A stretch of DNA of 64,000 bases. It comes from CBDAQV01 sp965199335. Its GTDB lineage: Bacteria > Pseudomonadota > Alphaproteobacteria > CALMVH01. Shown here in pieces: positions 1 to 9,317 of the stretch. The position numbers and the translations under genes are program-made. Each line of letters begins with the position of its first letter. The stretch's first letter is position 1. Below the pieces are notes generated by a model. The model was not told the DNA's origin. It did not search any database and saw only the letters and a list, made by a program, of their open reading frames with translations. The DNA is taken from the NCBI GenBank assembly GCA_965199335.1, contig CBDAQZ010000003.1, forward strand, positions 682,001 to 746,000, given 5' to 3'.

Positions 1-1797
1 GTTTCGGGCGAAGGCGGCGAAGACCCGGCGCGCTATGCGCCCGACGATCGCGGCGACAACTGGAACAGCGCCATCAAGCAGATCGCGTCGGGCCGTTTCG
101 GCGTCACAGCGGAATATCTGAACCAGTGCCGCGAGATCGAGATCAAGGTGGCGCAGGGCGCGAAACCCGGCGAGGGCGGACAGCTGCCCGGCTTCAAGGT
201 AACAGGCCTGATCGCGAAATTGCGCCATGCGACTCAAGGCGTCACGCTGATCAGCCCGCCGCCGCATCACGACATCTATTCGATCGAGGATCTGGCGCAG
301 CTGATCTACGATTTGAAGCAGATCAACCCGACGGCTCTGGTCTGTGTCAAGCTGGTGGCCAAATCGGGCATCGGCACCATCGCCGCCGGCGTCGCCAAGG
401 CCAATGCCGACGTGATCCTGGTGTCGGGTCATTCCGGCGGAACCGGTGCCTCGCCGCAGACATCGATCAAGCATGCCGGCATCCCGTGGGAGATGGGCCT
501 GTCCGAAACACATCAGGTGCTGACGCTGAACCGCATGCGCCATCGCGTCCGCCTGCGCGCCGATGGCGGGTTGAAGACCGGGCGCGACATCGTGATCGCC
601 GCGATGCTGGGCGCTGAGGAATTCGGCATCGGCACGGCATCGCTGGTGGCGATGGGCTGCATCATGGTGCGCCAGTGCCATTCCAACACCTGCCCGGTCG
701 GGGTCTGCACGCAAGACGAGGAACTGCGAAAGAAATTCGGCGGCAGCCCGGAGAAGGTCGTGAACCTGTTCGGCTTCATCGCCGAGGAAGTACGCGAGAT
801 CCTGGCGAGGCTGGGCTTCCGGTCGCTGGACGAAATCGTGGGCAGAGCCGACCTGCTGCGCCAGATCAGCCACGGCGCGGGCGACCTCGACGATCTCGAC
901 CTGTCGCCGTTGCTGGTGCGCGCCGATCCGGGCGGCGAGGCCCCAAATAACGTTGGGCATTGTACCATGACGGGCCGCAACGAAGTGCCTGACAGCCTGG
1001 ATGCCGCGATCATCCGCGATGCCGGCCCGCTGTTCGAACATGCCGAGAAGATGCAGCTGGCCTACAACATCCACAACACCGACCGCGCCGTCGGCGCGCG
1101 GCTGTCGTCGCTGATCGTGCGGCAATACGGCATGACGGGACTGTCCGAAAATCATATCCGGATCGAACTGTTCGGTACGGCCGGACAGTCTCTGGGCGCG
1201 TTCCTGGTGCGCGGCGTGCGGTTGGAGGTTTACGGCGACGCCAACGACTATGTCGGCAAGGGCCTGTCGGGCGGCACCATCGTGGTGCGCCCTGCCTTCA
1301 CCAGCAGCCTGGTATCGAACGTCAACACCATCGTCGGCAACACCGTGTTGTATGGCGCTACCTCGGGCCGGCTGTTCGCGGCCGGCCAGGCGGGCGAACG
1401 GTTCGCCGTCCGCAACAGCGGCGCCGAGGCGGTGGTCGAAGGTACGGGCTCCAACGCCTGCGAATACATGACCGGCGGCACGGTCGTCGTGCTGGGCAGA
1501 ACCGGCGAGAATTTCGCCGCCGGCATGACCGGCGGCATGGCCTATGTCTACGACGAGGACGGCACGTTCGAGGCGCGCCTGAACGGCGACAGCGTCATCT
1601 GCCAGCGCGTCTGCGTGCCGTTCTACGAAGATCAGCTACGCGCGCTGGTCGAGGCGCACGCGCACGAAACCGGCTCGCGCTTCGCCGCGCGGCTGGTGCA
1701 AGACTGGGATTACGTGCGCGACAGGTTTTGGCAGGTGGTGCCGAAGGAAATGCTGGCGCGGCTGGACGTACCCGTGATCATCGAGGCGGCGGAATAA
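1..1797 (+). CDS. gltB: Glutamate synthase large subunit, 3' part (5' end outside window)
   Basis: The frame is open from base 1, so about 598 C-terminal residues of a protein usually near 1,500 are present. Glutamate synthase (GOGAT) transfers the glutamine amide nitrogen to 2-oxoglutarate, making two glutamates in the cytoplasm. The segment begins inside the FMN-binding synthase domain: SGEGGEDPARYAP, then QGAKPGEGGQLPG. The 3Fe-4S cysteines are in CIMVRQCHSNTCPVGVC near bases 658-710. The Gly-rich beta-helix (GXGXG) domain fills the rest, with repeats such as GGTIVVRP and GGTVVVLG. It ends in TAA at 1795-1797. The small subunit gltD does not follow; the next gene, 14 bases downstream, is an unrelated secreted protein. 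Identity is certain; only the N-terminal half is missing. Confidence 0.96.
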   Translation, partial: VSGEGGEDPARYAPDDRGDNWNSAIKQIASGRFGVTAEYLNQCREIEIKVAQGAKPGEGGQLPGFKVTGLIAKLRHATQGVTLISPPPHHDIYSIEDLAQLIYDLKQINPTALVCVKLVAKSGIGTIAAGVAKANADVILVSGHSGGTGASPQTSIKHAGIPWEMGLSETHQVLTLNRMRHRVRLRADGGLKTGRDIVIAAMLGAEEFGIGTASLVAMGCIMVRQCHSNTCPVGVCTQDEELRKKFGGSPEKVVNLFGFIAEEVREILARLGFRSLDEIVGRADLLRQISHGAGDLDDLDLSPLLVRADPGGEAPNNVGHCTMTGRNEVPDSLDAAIIRDAGPLFEHAEKMQLAYNIHNTDRAVGARLSSLIVRQYGMTGLSENHIRIELFGTAGQSLGAFLVRGVRLEVYGDANDYVGKGLSGGTIVVRPAFTSSLVSNVNTIVGNTVLYGATSGRLFAAGQAGERFAVRNSGAEAVVEGTGSNACEYMTGGTVVVLGRTGENFAAGMTGGMAYVYDEDGTFEARLNGDSVICQRVCVPFYEDQLRALVEAHAHETGSRFAARLVQDWDYVRDRFWQVVPKEMLARLDVPVIIEAAE

Positions 1798-1811
1798 TTC
1801 AGGAGGATGTC

Positions 1812-2582
1812 GTGAGGATTCCTGCAATAATACGCATCGGCTTGTTCTGTCTTCTGTGTGTCGGTTTGATGAACAATTCGCGTGCCGTTGCGGTTGAAGC
1901 CCCCGTACCCGTGGATAAATCCATCATCCTCGACCTCGCCCGCAACAGCGCCCTGATCGTCGAGGGCCGGATTTCCGTCGGGGTGACGCGGGACGGGTAT
2001 CTGGCTTCATTGAGCGTGGAGAAGGTCCTGTTCGGCACGCCGTTCAAGCCCTTCGTCACTTTCGTTTCCCCGCCCGACGATGTGCCGGCAGGGCCTGTGA
2101 TCGTTTTCTTTTCCGGCAACGCCGACCCCAACGGCAAGAGTCCGCTACTGGTAAAAGATAAAATCTGGATGGTCGGTCCTGCACAGGAAGGGGATATCGT
2201 TGCCGCACTGCAATCGGTGCCGCCGGACAGTTTTCCTTCACGCTACCAGGAAGATGTCGCCCCCAGGGATCTGGTCGACCTATCCCGCCTGCCCTCTGGC
2301 TGCCGGACCAGCATTCAGGCGATCAAGCGCGGCATCACGCGCGGCGAGCTGGCAAAGGATTTCGGGCTGGACGGCGGGATGATGTCGATGTTCAGGTATG
2401 AGCGCTACGCGCTGAAGAACGGCTGCACCGACGGCGCGCGCGTCATCAAGCTGACGCTGCAATTCAAACCTGCCGACGCGGACAACTATTCCAACACCGA
2501 GCCCCTGCCCGGGCAGCAATCGCCACGGGATACCGTGTGGTCGGTTTCGCTGCCCTATTACCAGGCACCCACGCGGGATTGA
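1812..2582 (+). CDS. Hypothetical secreted protein
   Basis: I do not recognise a family. I chose the GTG at 1812 because AGGAGG at 1801-1806 sits five bases upstream; the open frame extends further back into gltB but has no ribosome site there. The 256-residue product starts VRIPAIIRIGLFCLLCVGLMN, a short basic segment followed by a hydrophobic run, so a signal peptide is likely. The mature part is soluble, with beta-rich stretches (for example SLSVEKVLFGTPFKPFVTF) and paired cysteines near SGCRTS and KNGCTDG that could form a periplasmic disulfide. The 14-base gap after gltB permits co-transcription, but no functional link is evident. Confidence 0.7.
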   Translation: MRIPAIIRIGLFCLLCVGLMNNSRAVAVEAPVPVDKSIILDLARNSALIVEGRISVGVTRDGYLASLSVEKVLFGTPFKPFVTFVSPPDDVPAGPVIVFFSGNADPNGKSPLLVKDKIWMVGPAQEGDIVAALQSVPPDSFPSRYQEDVAPRDLVDLSRLPSGCRTSIQAIKRGITRGELAKDFGLDGGMMSMFRYERYALKNGCTDGARVIKLTLQFKPADADNYSNTEPLPGQQSPRDTVWSVSLPYYQAPTRD

Positions 2583-2587
2583 AAGGA

Positions 2588-3715
2588 TCAGCCGTGCGGG
2601 TGATGCGAATGGGCGTCCCTGCGCATCGCCAGCAGCCATTTCAGGGGATGGTGGTGAGACGGCCTTGGCTTGGCGCCTTCATCGCTTTTCAGCGCCGCCT
2701 GAAGGTCTGAAATCATTTCACGCGCGCCTTCGCTGGCCAACAGTGCACCGTCGTCGAGTATCTTATGCAATATCTGCATATCCGACGGGCTTGCCGCTGG
2801 CAGCGCGGCGAAATGTCTTTCTGGCGCATCCGTAGCGCCGGCCGTATAGGCGACGGCGATCAGATGGCCGTCCCTGGAAATGCCGATCGAGTCGACCGGC
2901 ATGGCCTTGGCGTTCGGCTCGCTCGCCACGTGGGCGAGATAGAACGATTGCTGTTCCAGCCCGGAGCGCAGATCGCTTCCCGGTGCGCGATCCAGAACGT
3001 AGCCCTCATCGCCCACCCTGAATGTGATTGCCTTGCGTTTTTCGACGATCCTGCGCCCATCGGTAAAGTCCAGGTCGGTCACCCTGACCTGGTTGGAGTC
3101 ATCGAAACCGGCGCGGATCATGGCTTCGTATTTTGCGGCGGTTGCGGTAGCAGGTTGTCCCACGCCCGAGCGAAGCGCGCTCTGGATCGATTCCATTCCG
3201 GACTGGTCGTCGCACATGAGCAGCGGGGATGTCTTCGCCTGGTTGCCGAGAGGGTCGAAAATCCTGTTCACCCAGGCATCGATCGCGAACGCCCTGACGA
3301 CGCGATTGTCGATACGACGCGCATCCTCGATCATCGCGCCGTAACCCGTCAGACGCCGCGAAGGCAGATCGGGATGCCCCTGCGCCTGCCGGATGTCGCG
3401 ATCCAGCAACTTGCGTGCGTGCAGATAGGGTTCCAGTTCCGCCCGGCTTTCGCGAATGGCATATTTCTGGTCTTCGGTCATATCCTGCGATGGCGTCGGG
3501 GCATAATTGGCCACGGGCAAGGCGCTGTCGTCATGTTCGGTGCCGTGCAGGGCACGTTTGCAGCCGGTGAGGGACAGCACTTGTGCCGTCGAAAGGATAA
3601 CGACGGTCGCAAGCACGGCCTGGCCGACAATTCTACCTGCAGGAACAGACGACAACAGAGCCACGAAAGGTCGCGTGGACAAATGTTCGTTCGACTGTTC
3701 CGTGAGAAAACCCAT
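2588..3715 (-). CDS. Hypothetical lipoprotein
   Basis: The 375-residue protein has a hydrophobic segment around residues 30-50 ending in SLTGCK, which fits a lipobox with Cys about residue 52; the N-terminal region before it is unusually long, so the true start may be internal. The remainder is hydrophilic and mostly helical (DQKYAIRESRAELEPYLHARKLLDRD), followed by a beta-rich domain with DEGYVLDRAPGSDLRSGL. The C-terminus is His-rich (RPSHHHPLKW, HSHHPHG) and could bind metal, which is only a guess. It is convergent with the preceding secreted protein, five bases apart. No family recognised. Confidence 0.65.
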   Translation of the reverse strand: MGFLTEQSNEHLSTRPFVALLSSVPAGRIVGQAVLATVVILSTAQVLSLTGCKRALHGTEHDDSALPVANYAPTPSQDMTEDQKYAIRESRAELEPYLHARKLLDRDIRQAQGHPDLPSRRLTGYGAMIEDARRIDNRVVRAFAIDAWVNRIFDPLGNQAKTSPLLMCDDQSGMESIQSALRSGVGQPATATAAKYEAMIRAGFDDSNQVRVTDLDFTDGRRIVEKRKAITFRVGDEGYVLDRAPGSDLRSGLEQQSFYLAHVASEPNAKAMPVDSIGISRDGHLIAVAYTAGATDAPERHFAALPAASPSDMQILHKILDDGALLASEGAREMISDLQAALKSDEGAKPRPSHHHPLKWLLAMRRDAHSHHPHG

Positions 3716-3747
3716 ACGCCTCTCGAAAGATGCGCATATTTAACATT

Positions 3748-3772
3748 ATTAAACTATTTTATCCAGTTTAAT
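3748..3772. promoter_or_regulatory. AT-rich dyad upstream of the lipoprotein gene
   Basis: ATTAAAC and GTTTAAT form 7-base inverted arms around an 11-base centre. The dyad lies in the 63-base AT-rich gap between two minus-strand lipoprotein genes, 33 bases upstream of the start of the downstream one. It could be an operator or part of a promoter; nothing else supports it. Confidence 0.25.
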
Positions 3773-3778
3773 TTCAGT

Positions 3779-4096
3779 CTAGTCGCAAAGCGTGGGCGCG
3801 CCATCCATCGGCTTGCTGTAGCTGGTGCAGTTGAGCAGCGGGCTCATCGGCTTGTTGTACTGCTGTACCAGCATGCCGGCCGGCTGGTTGTTATTGGGGT
3901 TGAACAGGATGCGCTGGTTGACCAGGCTGCGGATTTTCACGTTCTCCTCGCATTGCTCATAGGCGGCAGTGCCCGGGGCAAAGCCAATATTGTCGCAGCT
4001 GCTGGAGCCATATGAAGTGGCATCGCTCATTTTCTGTCCCGAAGAGCATGCCGAAAGCACGAGCATACCCAACAGGCCGATTGTACCTGGCCGCAT
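3779..4096 (-). CDS. Small hypothetical lipoprotein
   Basis: This 105-residue protein begins MRPGTIGLLGMLVLSACSSG, a textbook type II signal peptide with lipobox LSAC and Cys at residue 17. The mature part has further cysteines in SSSCDNIGF, YEQCEENV, LLNCTSYS and the C-terminal TLCD, enough for two disulfides. This suggests a small outer-membrane-anchored periplasmic protein. The Cys pattern resembles short envelope lipoproteins of unknown function. It probably has its own promoter in the gap upstream. Confidence 0.75.
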   Translation of the reverse strand: MRPGTIGLLGMLVLSACSSGQKMSDATSYGSSSCDNIGFAPGTAAYEQCEENVKIRSLVNQRILFNPNNNQPAGMLVQQYNKPMSPLLNCTSYSKPMDGAPTLCD

Positions 4097-4419
4097 GATT
4101 CCCCCATCCCGATTTGTCCTATTTCTTTTTGTTCTTAGCGCTAAGCCTACAGATCATAGTTTGTACTCAGGTTAACGCCAAACATGATTTCAGGTAACGA
4201 TCGGGCGAATTCTGTTGACTTCCTGGTTACACATCGCCATGTTCCGCCTCGAACCATTCTCTCGCGATTGCGCGAGGCCTGCCGCCCAGCTTTCAGCATG
4301 GGGCACGCCTTCCCGAGATAATCTCCCAAAAATGGTGGTCTTTGGCTCGCGCAGCCGGTGACCGTTTTATCAGGCAGACCCGACCATGATTTGGCGGCCT
4401 GTCTTCAAGGATTCCTGTT
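4097..4419. other. Intergenic region between divergent genes, with a 12-bp palindrome
   Basis: This 323-base gap separates a leftward lipoprotein gene from the rightward helicase gene and must hold both promoters. It has a perfect 12-base palindrome CTTAGCGCTAAG at 4134-4145, 38 bases upstream of the lipoprotein start, a plausible operator. The helicase has a long leader of unknown start; long leaders are common for cold-induced RNA helicases, but no cold-shock box was recognised. No convincing gene was seen. Confidence 0.5.
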
Positions 4420-5679
<1,260 letters not shown>

Positions 5680-5700
5680 AGCATACCGGCATAGATGATG

Positions 5701-5725
5701 AAAAGGGCCCAGAACGGGCCCTTTT
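5701..5725 (+). terminator. Rho-independent terminator after the helicase gene
   Basis: AAAAGGGCCC, a 5-base loop, then GGGCCCTTTT form a perfect 10-bp stem flanked by A and T runs, 21 bases downstream of the helicase stop. The symmetry would let it act in either direction. Confidence 0.88.
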
Positions 5726-5773
5726 CCATGTCCGCACATTGCTTTTGCTGAACAGTTATTGTACAAGATAATC

Positions 5774-6316
5774 ATGAATATGGAAAATGAAGGTCCTTAT
5801 GACGTTGCGATTGCTTACCATGAGGCGCATCGGGCGCTGAATTCATGGGATGATGATCGTAATTCGCACGCTATCTATTGCGAAACGGTGCTGAATCTTG
5901 CGCCGGGTATGCCACCGCGCATGCAGGTCGACGCTGCTTGTAGTGTGGTCAGACTTTCGGATGGCAATGACGATTACCAGGTCCAGGCACTCGCGTTTCT
6001 ACGCACCGGTATACTTGGCGTGGCAAAAGAAAATCCCTATGGCGCGATATCGTTGATCAAGGATCTTGCGGACGGCTCAACCCCGGCCCTTAAAAGCTGG
6101 GCAGCGGCAGAACTGAAAAACAGCAACCAGTTTCTGGTACAGGCAGACCGCATACCGGCAGTGCACCGCCTGCTTGAGCGATATGGCTGGGCCCCAGACC
6201 AAAGCTCGGCTGTGGCAACCATTGTCCAGCAGGACAATTATGCAGTGTCTGCCTGGCAGGGCATCAGTATAAATCCTCGTTACGATTACCGCGTCAAGGA
6301 GCTGCTGCTCCCCTGA
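5774..6316 (+). CDS. Hypothetical protein
   Basis: The open frame begins at a TTG at 5759; ATG at 5774 or 5780 is a more likely start, though no clear ribosome site precedes either. The ~180-residue product has no signal peptide or membrane segment. It is mostly helical, with phrases such as VAIAYHEAHRALNSW, MQVDAACSVVRLS and STPALKSWAAAELKNSNQFL. This suggests a helical-repeat fold, but no recognisable repeat period was found. It is isolated between two terminators, so it is a single-gene transcript. No family recognised. Confidence 0.6.
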   Translation: MNMENEGPYDVAIAYHEAHRALNSWDDDRNSHAIYCETVLNLAPGMPPRMQVDAACSVVRLSDGNDDYQVQALAFLRTGILGVAKENPYGAISLIKDLADGSTPALKSWAAAELKNSNQFLVQADRIPAVHRLLERYGWAPDQSSAVATIVQQDNYAVSAWQGISINPRYDYRVKELLLP

Positions 6317-6339
6317 GATCAGGATCGAATATACATAGA

Positions 6340-6365
6340 AAGACGGCCCCTCGAGGGGCCGTCTT
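6340..6365. terminator. Bidirectional terminator between convergent genes
   Basis: A fully palindromic 26-base sequence (arms AAGACGGCCCCTC and GAGGGGCCGTCTT) lies 23 bases after the rightward hypothetical gene and 22 bases beyond the stop of the leftward secreted-protein gene. The T-tract is short, so strength is uncertain, but position and symmetry fit a shared terminator. Confidence 0.75.
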
Positions 6366-6387
6366 CATGCTGCATCGGATTGGTTGA

Positions 6388-7146
6388 TCAACCGCCGCGG
6401 CATTGCAGGTTCGACTGCAACCGGGCCGTGATCTCGGTATCGAAGGATTTGCCGGCACATGACTGCTGGTATTGGGCGACGACATCGTTGTACTGGCGCG
6501 TTGCGGTCTGCAGGTCGGGGATATACTGATCGTTGATCTGCTTCTGCAGGTCGATGCGCTTTTCCGATACCTGGCGGATCATGTTCACCTGGTCGGGCGA
6601 AGCGGGCGCCGCCTTGCCGGCCGCAAGCTGCGCATCCAGGCCGGCGCGCTGGGATACCGCCTGGGTGTAGACCGATTTCTTGGCCGTTACCTGATTATCC
6701 AGCGCCTTGTATTGCGCCTCGATGCATAGGCACGAGCCGATCTGCTGCGGGTTGGAGATGACGCCGTTCGCCGAGGCGCGCATCGCCGCCTGATTGGGAT
6801 TGACCGGAGGCTGGGGCGGTTCGAACGCCTTTTGCACATTCGGTCCCATCGAACCGGTATAGCCGCTGTCATAAGCGGAATCATCCTGCGCTACGACAGG
6901 AGTCGGGGTCGTCACAACAGCTTCCGCAGGCGCGGGAGGGGTTGCCATCGGCATGTTGGTGGACGGTGCAACATACTGATACCCGACCGGCTGCGACGCA
7001 ACGCCCTGCGCATAGGCCGAATTCGCCTGGTAGTTCGATCCGCTGGTGACTGTCGTGCTTCCGCCCGACGTATAGGCGAAAGCAGATCCCGACACGGCGC
7101 ACAGGGCAACGCCCAGCATCAGGGACTTGAGGGACTGGCGGCTCAT
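6388..7146 (-). CDS. Hypothetical secreted coiled-coil protein
   Basis: The 252-residue product has a clear Sec signal peptide (LKSLMLGVALCAVSGSAFA, cleavage after about residue 24). Next come a Ser/Gly/Thr- and Pro-rich linker of ~90 residues and a helical C-terminal half with a likely coiled coil around residues 135-225. Cysteines occur in GSCLCIE, QSCAGK and near the C-terminus (LQCRGG). AAGGAG overlaps the stop codon of the upstream M23 endopeptidase gene, so the two are an operon with probable translational coupling. A periplasmic role alongside the murein hydrolase, perhaps as scaffold or activator, is inferred from context only. Confidence 0.7.
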   Translation of the reverse strand: MSRQSLKSLMLGVALCAVSGSAFAYTSGGSTTVTSGSNYQANSAYAQGVASQPVGYQYVAPSTNMPMATPPAPAEAVVTTPTPVVAQDDSAYDSGYTGSMGPNVQKAFEPPQPPVNPNQAAMRASANGVISNPQQIGSCLCIEAQYKALDNQVTAKKSVYTQAVSQRAGLDAQLAAGKAAPASPDQVNMIRQVSEKRIDLQKQINDQYIPDLQTATRQYNDVVAQYQQSCAGKSFDTEITARLQSNLQCRGG

Positions 7147-7155
7147 CTTGGCTCC

Positions 7156-8571
7156 TTATTCTATCTTTGAAACATTGATTGCATTACGCACAGCAACCTC
7201 GGTCGGGTGGATAAGTTCCCGCATTTCTTTGTCGCGTGCTTCCATCAGCTTCTTGAAGGCGACCATATCGCGGCCCGAAAGGGCATTGCCGATCGAGTCC
7301 GTCACGGTCAGAGGGTTTACCTGCGCGCCATGCTTCAGGACCTCGAAATGCAGATGGGGGCCGGTGACATTGCCGGTCGATCCGGTAAGGGCGATGATCT
7401 GGCCCTGGCGCACGCGGCTGCCCTCCTGCAGGGCCGGGTTGAAGCGGCTTAGATGGGCATACGCGGTGCCCATGTCATTGCCGTGGCGGATGCGGATGTA
7501 TTTGCCGTAACCGCCCCACCAGCCGATCTTGTCGACGATGCCGTCGCCAGCGGCGAAGACGGGCGTTCCGACCGGCGCGCCGAAATCGACGCCCTTGTGC
7601 ATCTTGGAATAGCCCAGCAGCGGATGGATGCGCATGCCGAAGCCGGAGGTGATCTTGACGGCGGCAACCGGGGTGCGCAACAGGCTGCGGCGGATGCTGT
7701 GGCCGTCGGGCGAGAAGAACTCGAGCGAACCCTCGGCCGAGCGGTTGAGATAGATGCGTTGGCCGCGCTCGCCGCTTTTCAGGAACGCGGCCAGTATATT
7801 GCCGGGCCGCACCAGCTCGTTCCTGTCGTTGACCACGGCCTCGTAAAGGATGGCGAACTTGTCGCCCGACTGGATGTCGCGCTGGAAGTCCACGCTGTAG
7901 GAATAGGCGCGGATGAAGGCGGCCAGAGTTTGCGGCGGTATCTTCGCCTTGGCGCCTGCTTCGTACAAGGAGCCATCGATGGTGGCGAGGCCGACACGAT
8001 CGACCGTCGTCAGATGCGCCTTGATCAGCTTCGCCGTATAGGACCCATCGTCGTGCGAGACGACAGAGATGGACCGCTCGGCGTCCGGGCTCATGTCCAG
8101 GCTTACCAGATGCAACTGGCCATCGTCCTTCTGGAACGTCAGGCTCAGGCTCTGGCCGGGCTTCAGATCGCGCGGGTCCAGAACCTGCGTCAGCGCCCCG
8201 GTCACCAGGGGCGCTTCCTCGTGCGACACCGATCCGCGCGCCAGCACATCCGCCAGTACATCGCCCTTCTCGATTTTTACGGTCTGCTGCACCGTCGGAT
8301 TGGCGGCGGGCGTATCCTGCACCGCATCGGCGGCGGCGGCCGTTTCTGACGAGGCGGCAATAAGCGGGGCTTCGGCAGCGGGCGCGTCCGCTGGGACGGC
8401 TGGGACGGCCGGGACGGCCGGGACGGCCGGAACCGGTTGGACCGCCGGATCGACGCTTGCGACGGGATAGCCGAAGAAGCCACGGACCGCGTTGTCGATG
8501 TCGAGGGAATACGAAGTTAGGGTCAGCAGCACGGCGACAATCGTCGTCGGCGCGAACATATGTAATTTCAA
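7156..8571 (-). CDS. M23-family murein endopeptidase (membrane-anchored)
   Basis: A zinc metallo-endopeptidase that would cut peptidoglycan cross-links in the periplasm. After an N-terminal membrane or signal segment (FAPTTIVAVLLTLTS) there is a Val-Pro-Ala repeat linker and a Pro/Ala-rich region. A LysM/OapA-like middle domain follows, and then the catalytic LytM domain (GFGMRIHPLLGYSKMHKGVDFGAP). The metal ligands are the H and D of HKGVDFGAP and the His pair of PHLHFEV. The frame is open to a GTG at 8628; I prefer the TTG at 8571 because AGGGAG lies 10 bases upstream, while ATG 8559 is 22 bases from it. The layout matches MepM/NlpD-like hydrolases rather than degenerate EnvC-type activators. 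It is first in an operon with the coiled-coil protein. Confidence 0.88.
   Translation of the reverse strand: MKLHMFAPTTIVAVLLTLTSYSLDIDNAVRGFFGYPVASVDPAVQPVPAVPAVPAVPAVPADAPAAEAPLIAASSETAAAADAVQDTPAANPTVQQTVKIEKGDVLADVLARGSVSHEEAPLVTGALTQVLDPRDLKPGQSLSLTFQKDDGQLHLVSLDMSPDAERSISVVSHDDGSYTAKLIKAHLTTVDRVGLATIDGSLYEAGAKAKIPPQTLAAFIRAYSYSVDFQRDIQSGDKFAILYEAVVNDRNELVRPGNILAAFLKSGERGQRIYLNRSAEGSLEFFSPDGHSIRRSLLRTPVAAVKITSGFGMRIHPLLGYSKMHKGVDFGAPVGTPVFAAGDGIVDKIGWWGGYGKYIRIRHGNDMGTAYAHLSRFNPALQEGSRVRQGQIIALTGSTGNVTGPHLHFEVLKHGAQVNPLTVTDSIGNALSGRDMVAFKKLMEARDKEMRELIHPTEVAVRNAINVSKIE
8392..8436. repeat. 9-bp tandem repeat encoding Val-Pro-Ala units
   Basis: Four near-identical 9-base units (TGGGACGGC or CGGGACGGC) run from 8392 to 8427, followed by a degenerate fifth. 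On the minus strand they encode VPA triplets in the linker between membrane anchor and enzyme domain of the M23 peptidase. The unit length is a multiple of three, so copy-number change would alter linker length without breaking the frame. Confidence 0.8.
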
Positions 8572-8732
8572 GACTATGACGCTCCCTAAAAAATTCGGGT
8601 CAGGTTCCCCTGTACGTATAACTCTCACGGACTTCGATCGGTCCGTTACGGCGCGTTCGCTATGGTTAACGCCGTCTTACATTTCCGTGACTCTGGCAAA
8701 GCCCGCCGCGCACGTCAACGGAAAACGGATCT

Positions 8733-9317
8733 TCATGTTCCCCCCAATACGCGTCGGCGCCAAAGGAGCATGACGATAAAAACGATGTCCAGTATTGCGG
8801 AGGCCGCAGGATACAACACTGTCGCAAATGAATATGTGTCCATTGCCAGTAGCGCGACGACGACTGGAATCGCGAAAAGAATCCAGGCAGGGATCGTTTC
8901 ACTGAAAGGGTCGACATAGGATTTTCTGACAGTCGGCCAGAAAATACCGGTCGCCAGCGCGCTTTCCAGGCAGATTGACCAGGTCGGGTCCCGGGTTGCG
9001 CACCATACCGGTACTCCCGCGAGTGCAATCGCCAATACGATCCAGTCGCCCCGTGTGATTCTTCTTTCTCCGCGCTGGAAGGAGAGGAAAATGATCGTGA
9101 CGTTGATCAGCACATTATAGCCCGTAAGCCACGCTCCCGGCCCCGCGCCTGCGGCAAGCTGGCCAAGGAACACGATGCTCATGATCAATTCCCACACGAC
9201 CCAAGTGAACGCGTGCGGCCGCGTTTTACCGCGCAGGATCGAACCGATATAGGCGACATCGCCGATCGAGCCGACCGCCAGAGACAGGACGCCGATCCAT
9301 TCTTTACCGCCGATCAT
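8733..9317 (-). CDS. Integral membrane protein, paralogue of its upstream neighbour
   Basis: About 194 residues with six or so hydrophobic helices: VLSLAVGSIGDVAYIGSIL, FTWVVWELIMSIVFLGQLA, GYNVLINVTIIFLSF, WIVLAIALAGVPVW, PAWILFAIPVVVALLAM and SAILDIVFIVMLLW. The signature RGKTRPHAFTWVVWE is shared almost exactly with the next gene (RGRTRPHAFAWILWD), and both end in WRRR. ATG at 9317 overlaps the stop of the upstream paralogue as ATGA, so translation is coupled. The open frame runs on to 9527, but that part is antisense-like and has no ribosome site. The pair may act as a heterodimer. The topology loosely recalls small PQ-loop-like transporters, without the defining motif. Function unknown. 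Confidence 0.7.
   Translation of the reverse strand: MIGGKEWIGVLSLAVGSIGDVAYIGSILRGKTRPHAFTWVVWELIMSIVFLGQLAAGAGPGAWLTGYNVLINVTIIFLSFQRGERRITRGDWIVLAIALAGVPVWCATRDPTWSICLESALATGIFWPTVRKSYVDPFSETIPAWILFAIPVVVALLAMDTYSFATVLYPAASAILDIVFIVMLLWRRRVLGGT

Noticed and set aside
8572..8628. GTG at 8628 as start of the M23 peptidase
   Set aside because: It would add a polar, Pro-rich N-terminus (RVIRTGEPDPNF) before the membrane segment and has no ribosome site; TTG 8571 has AGGGAG ten bases upstream. Not fully excluded.
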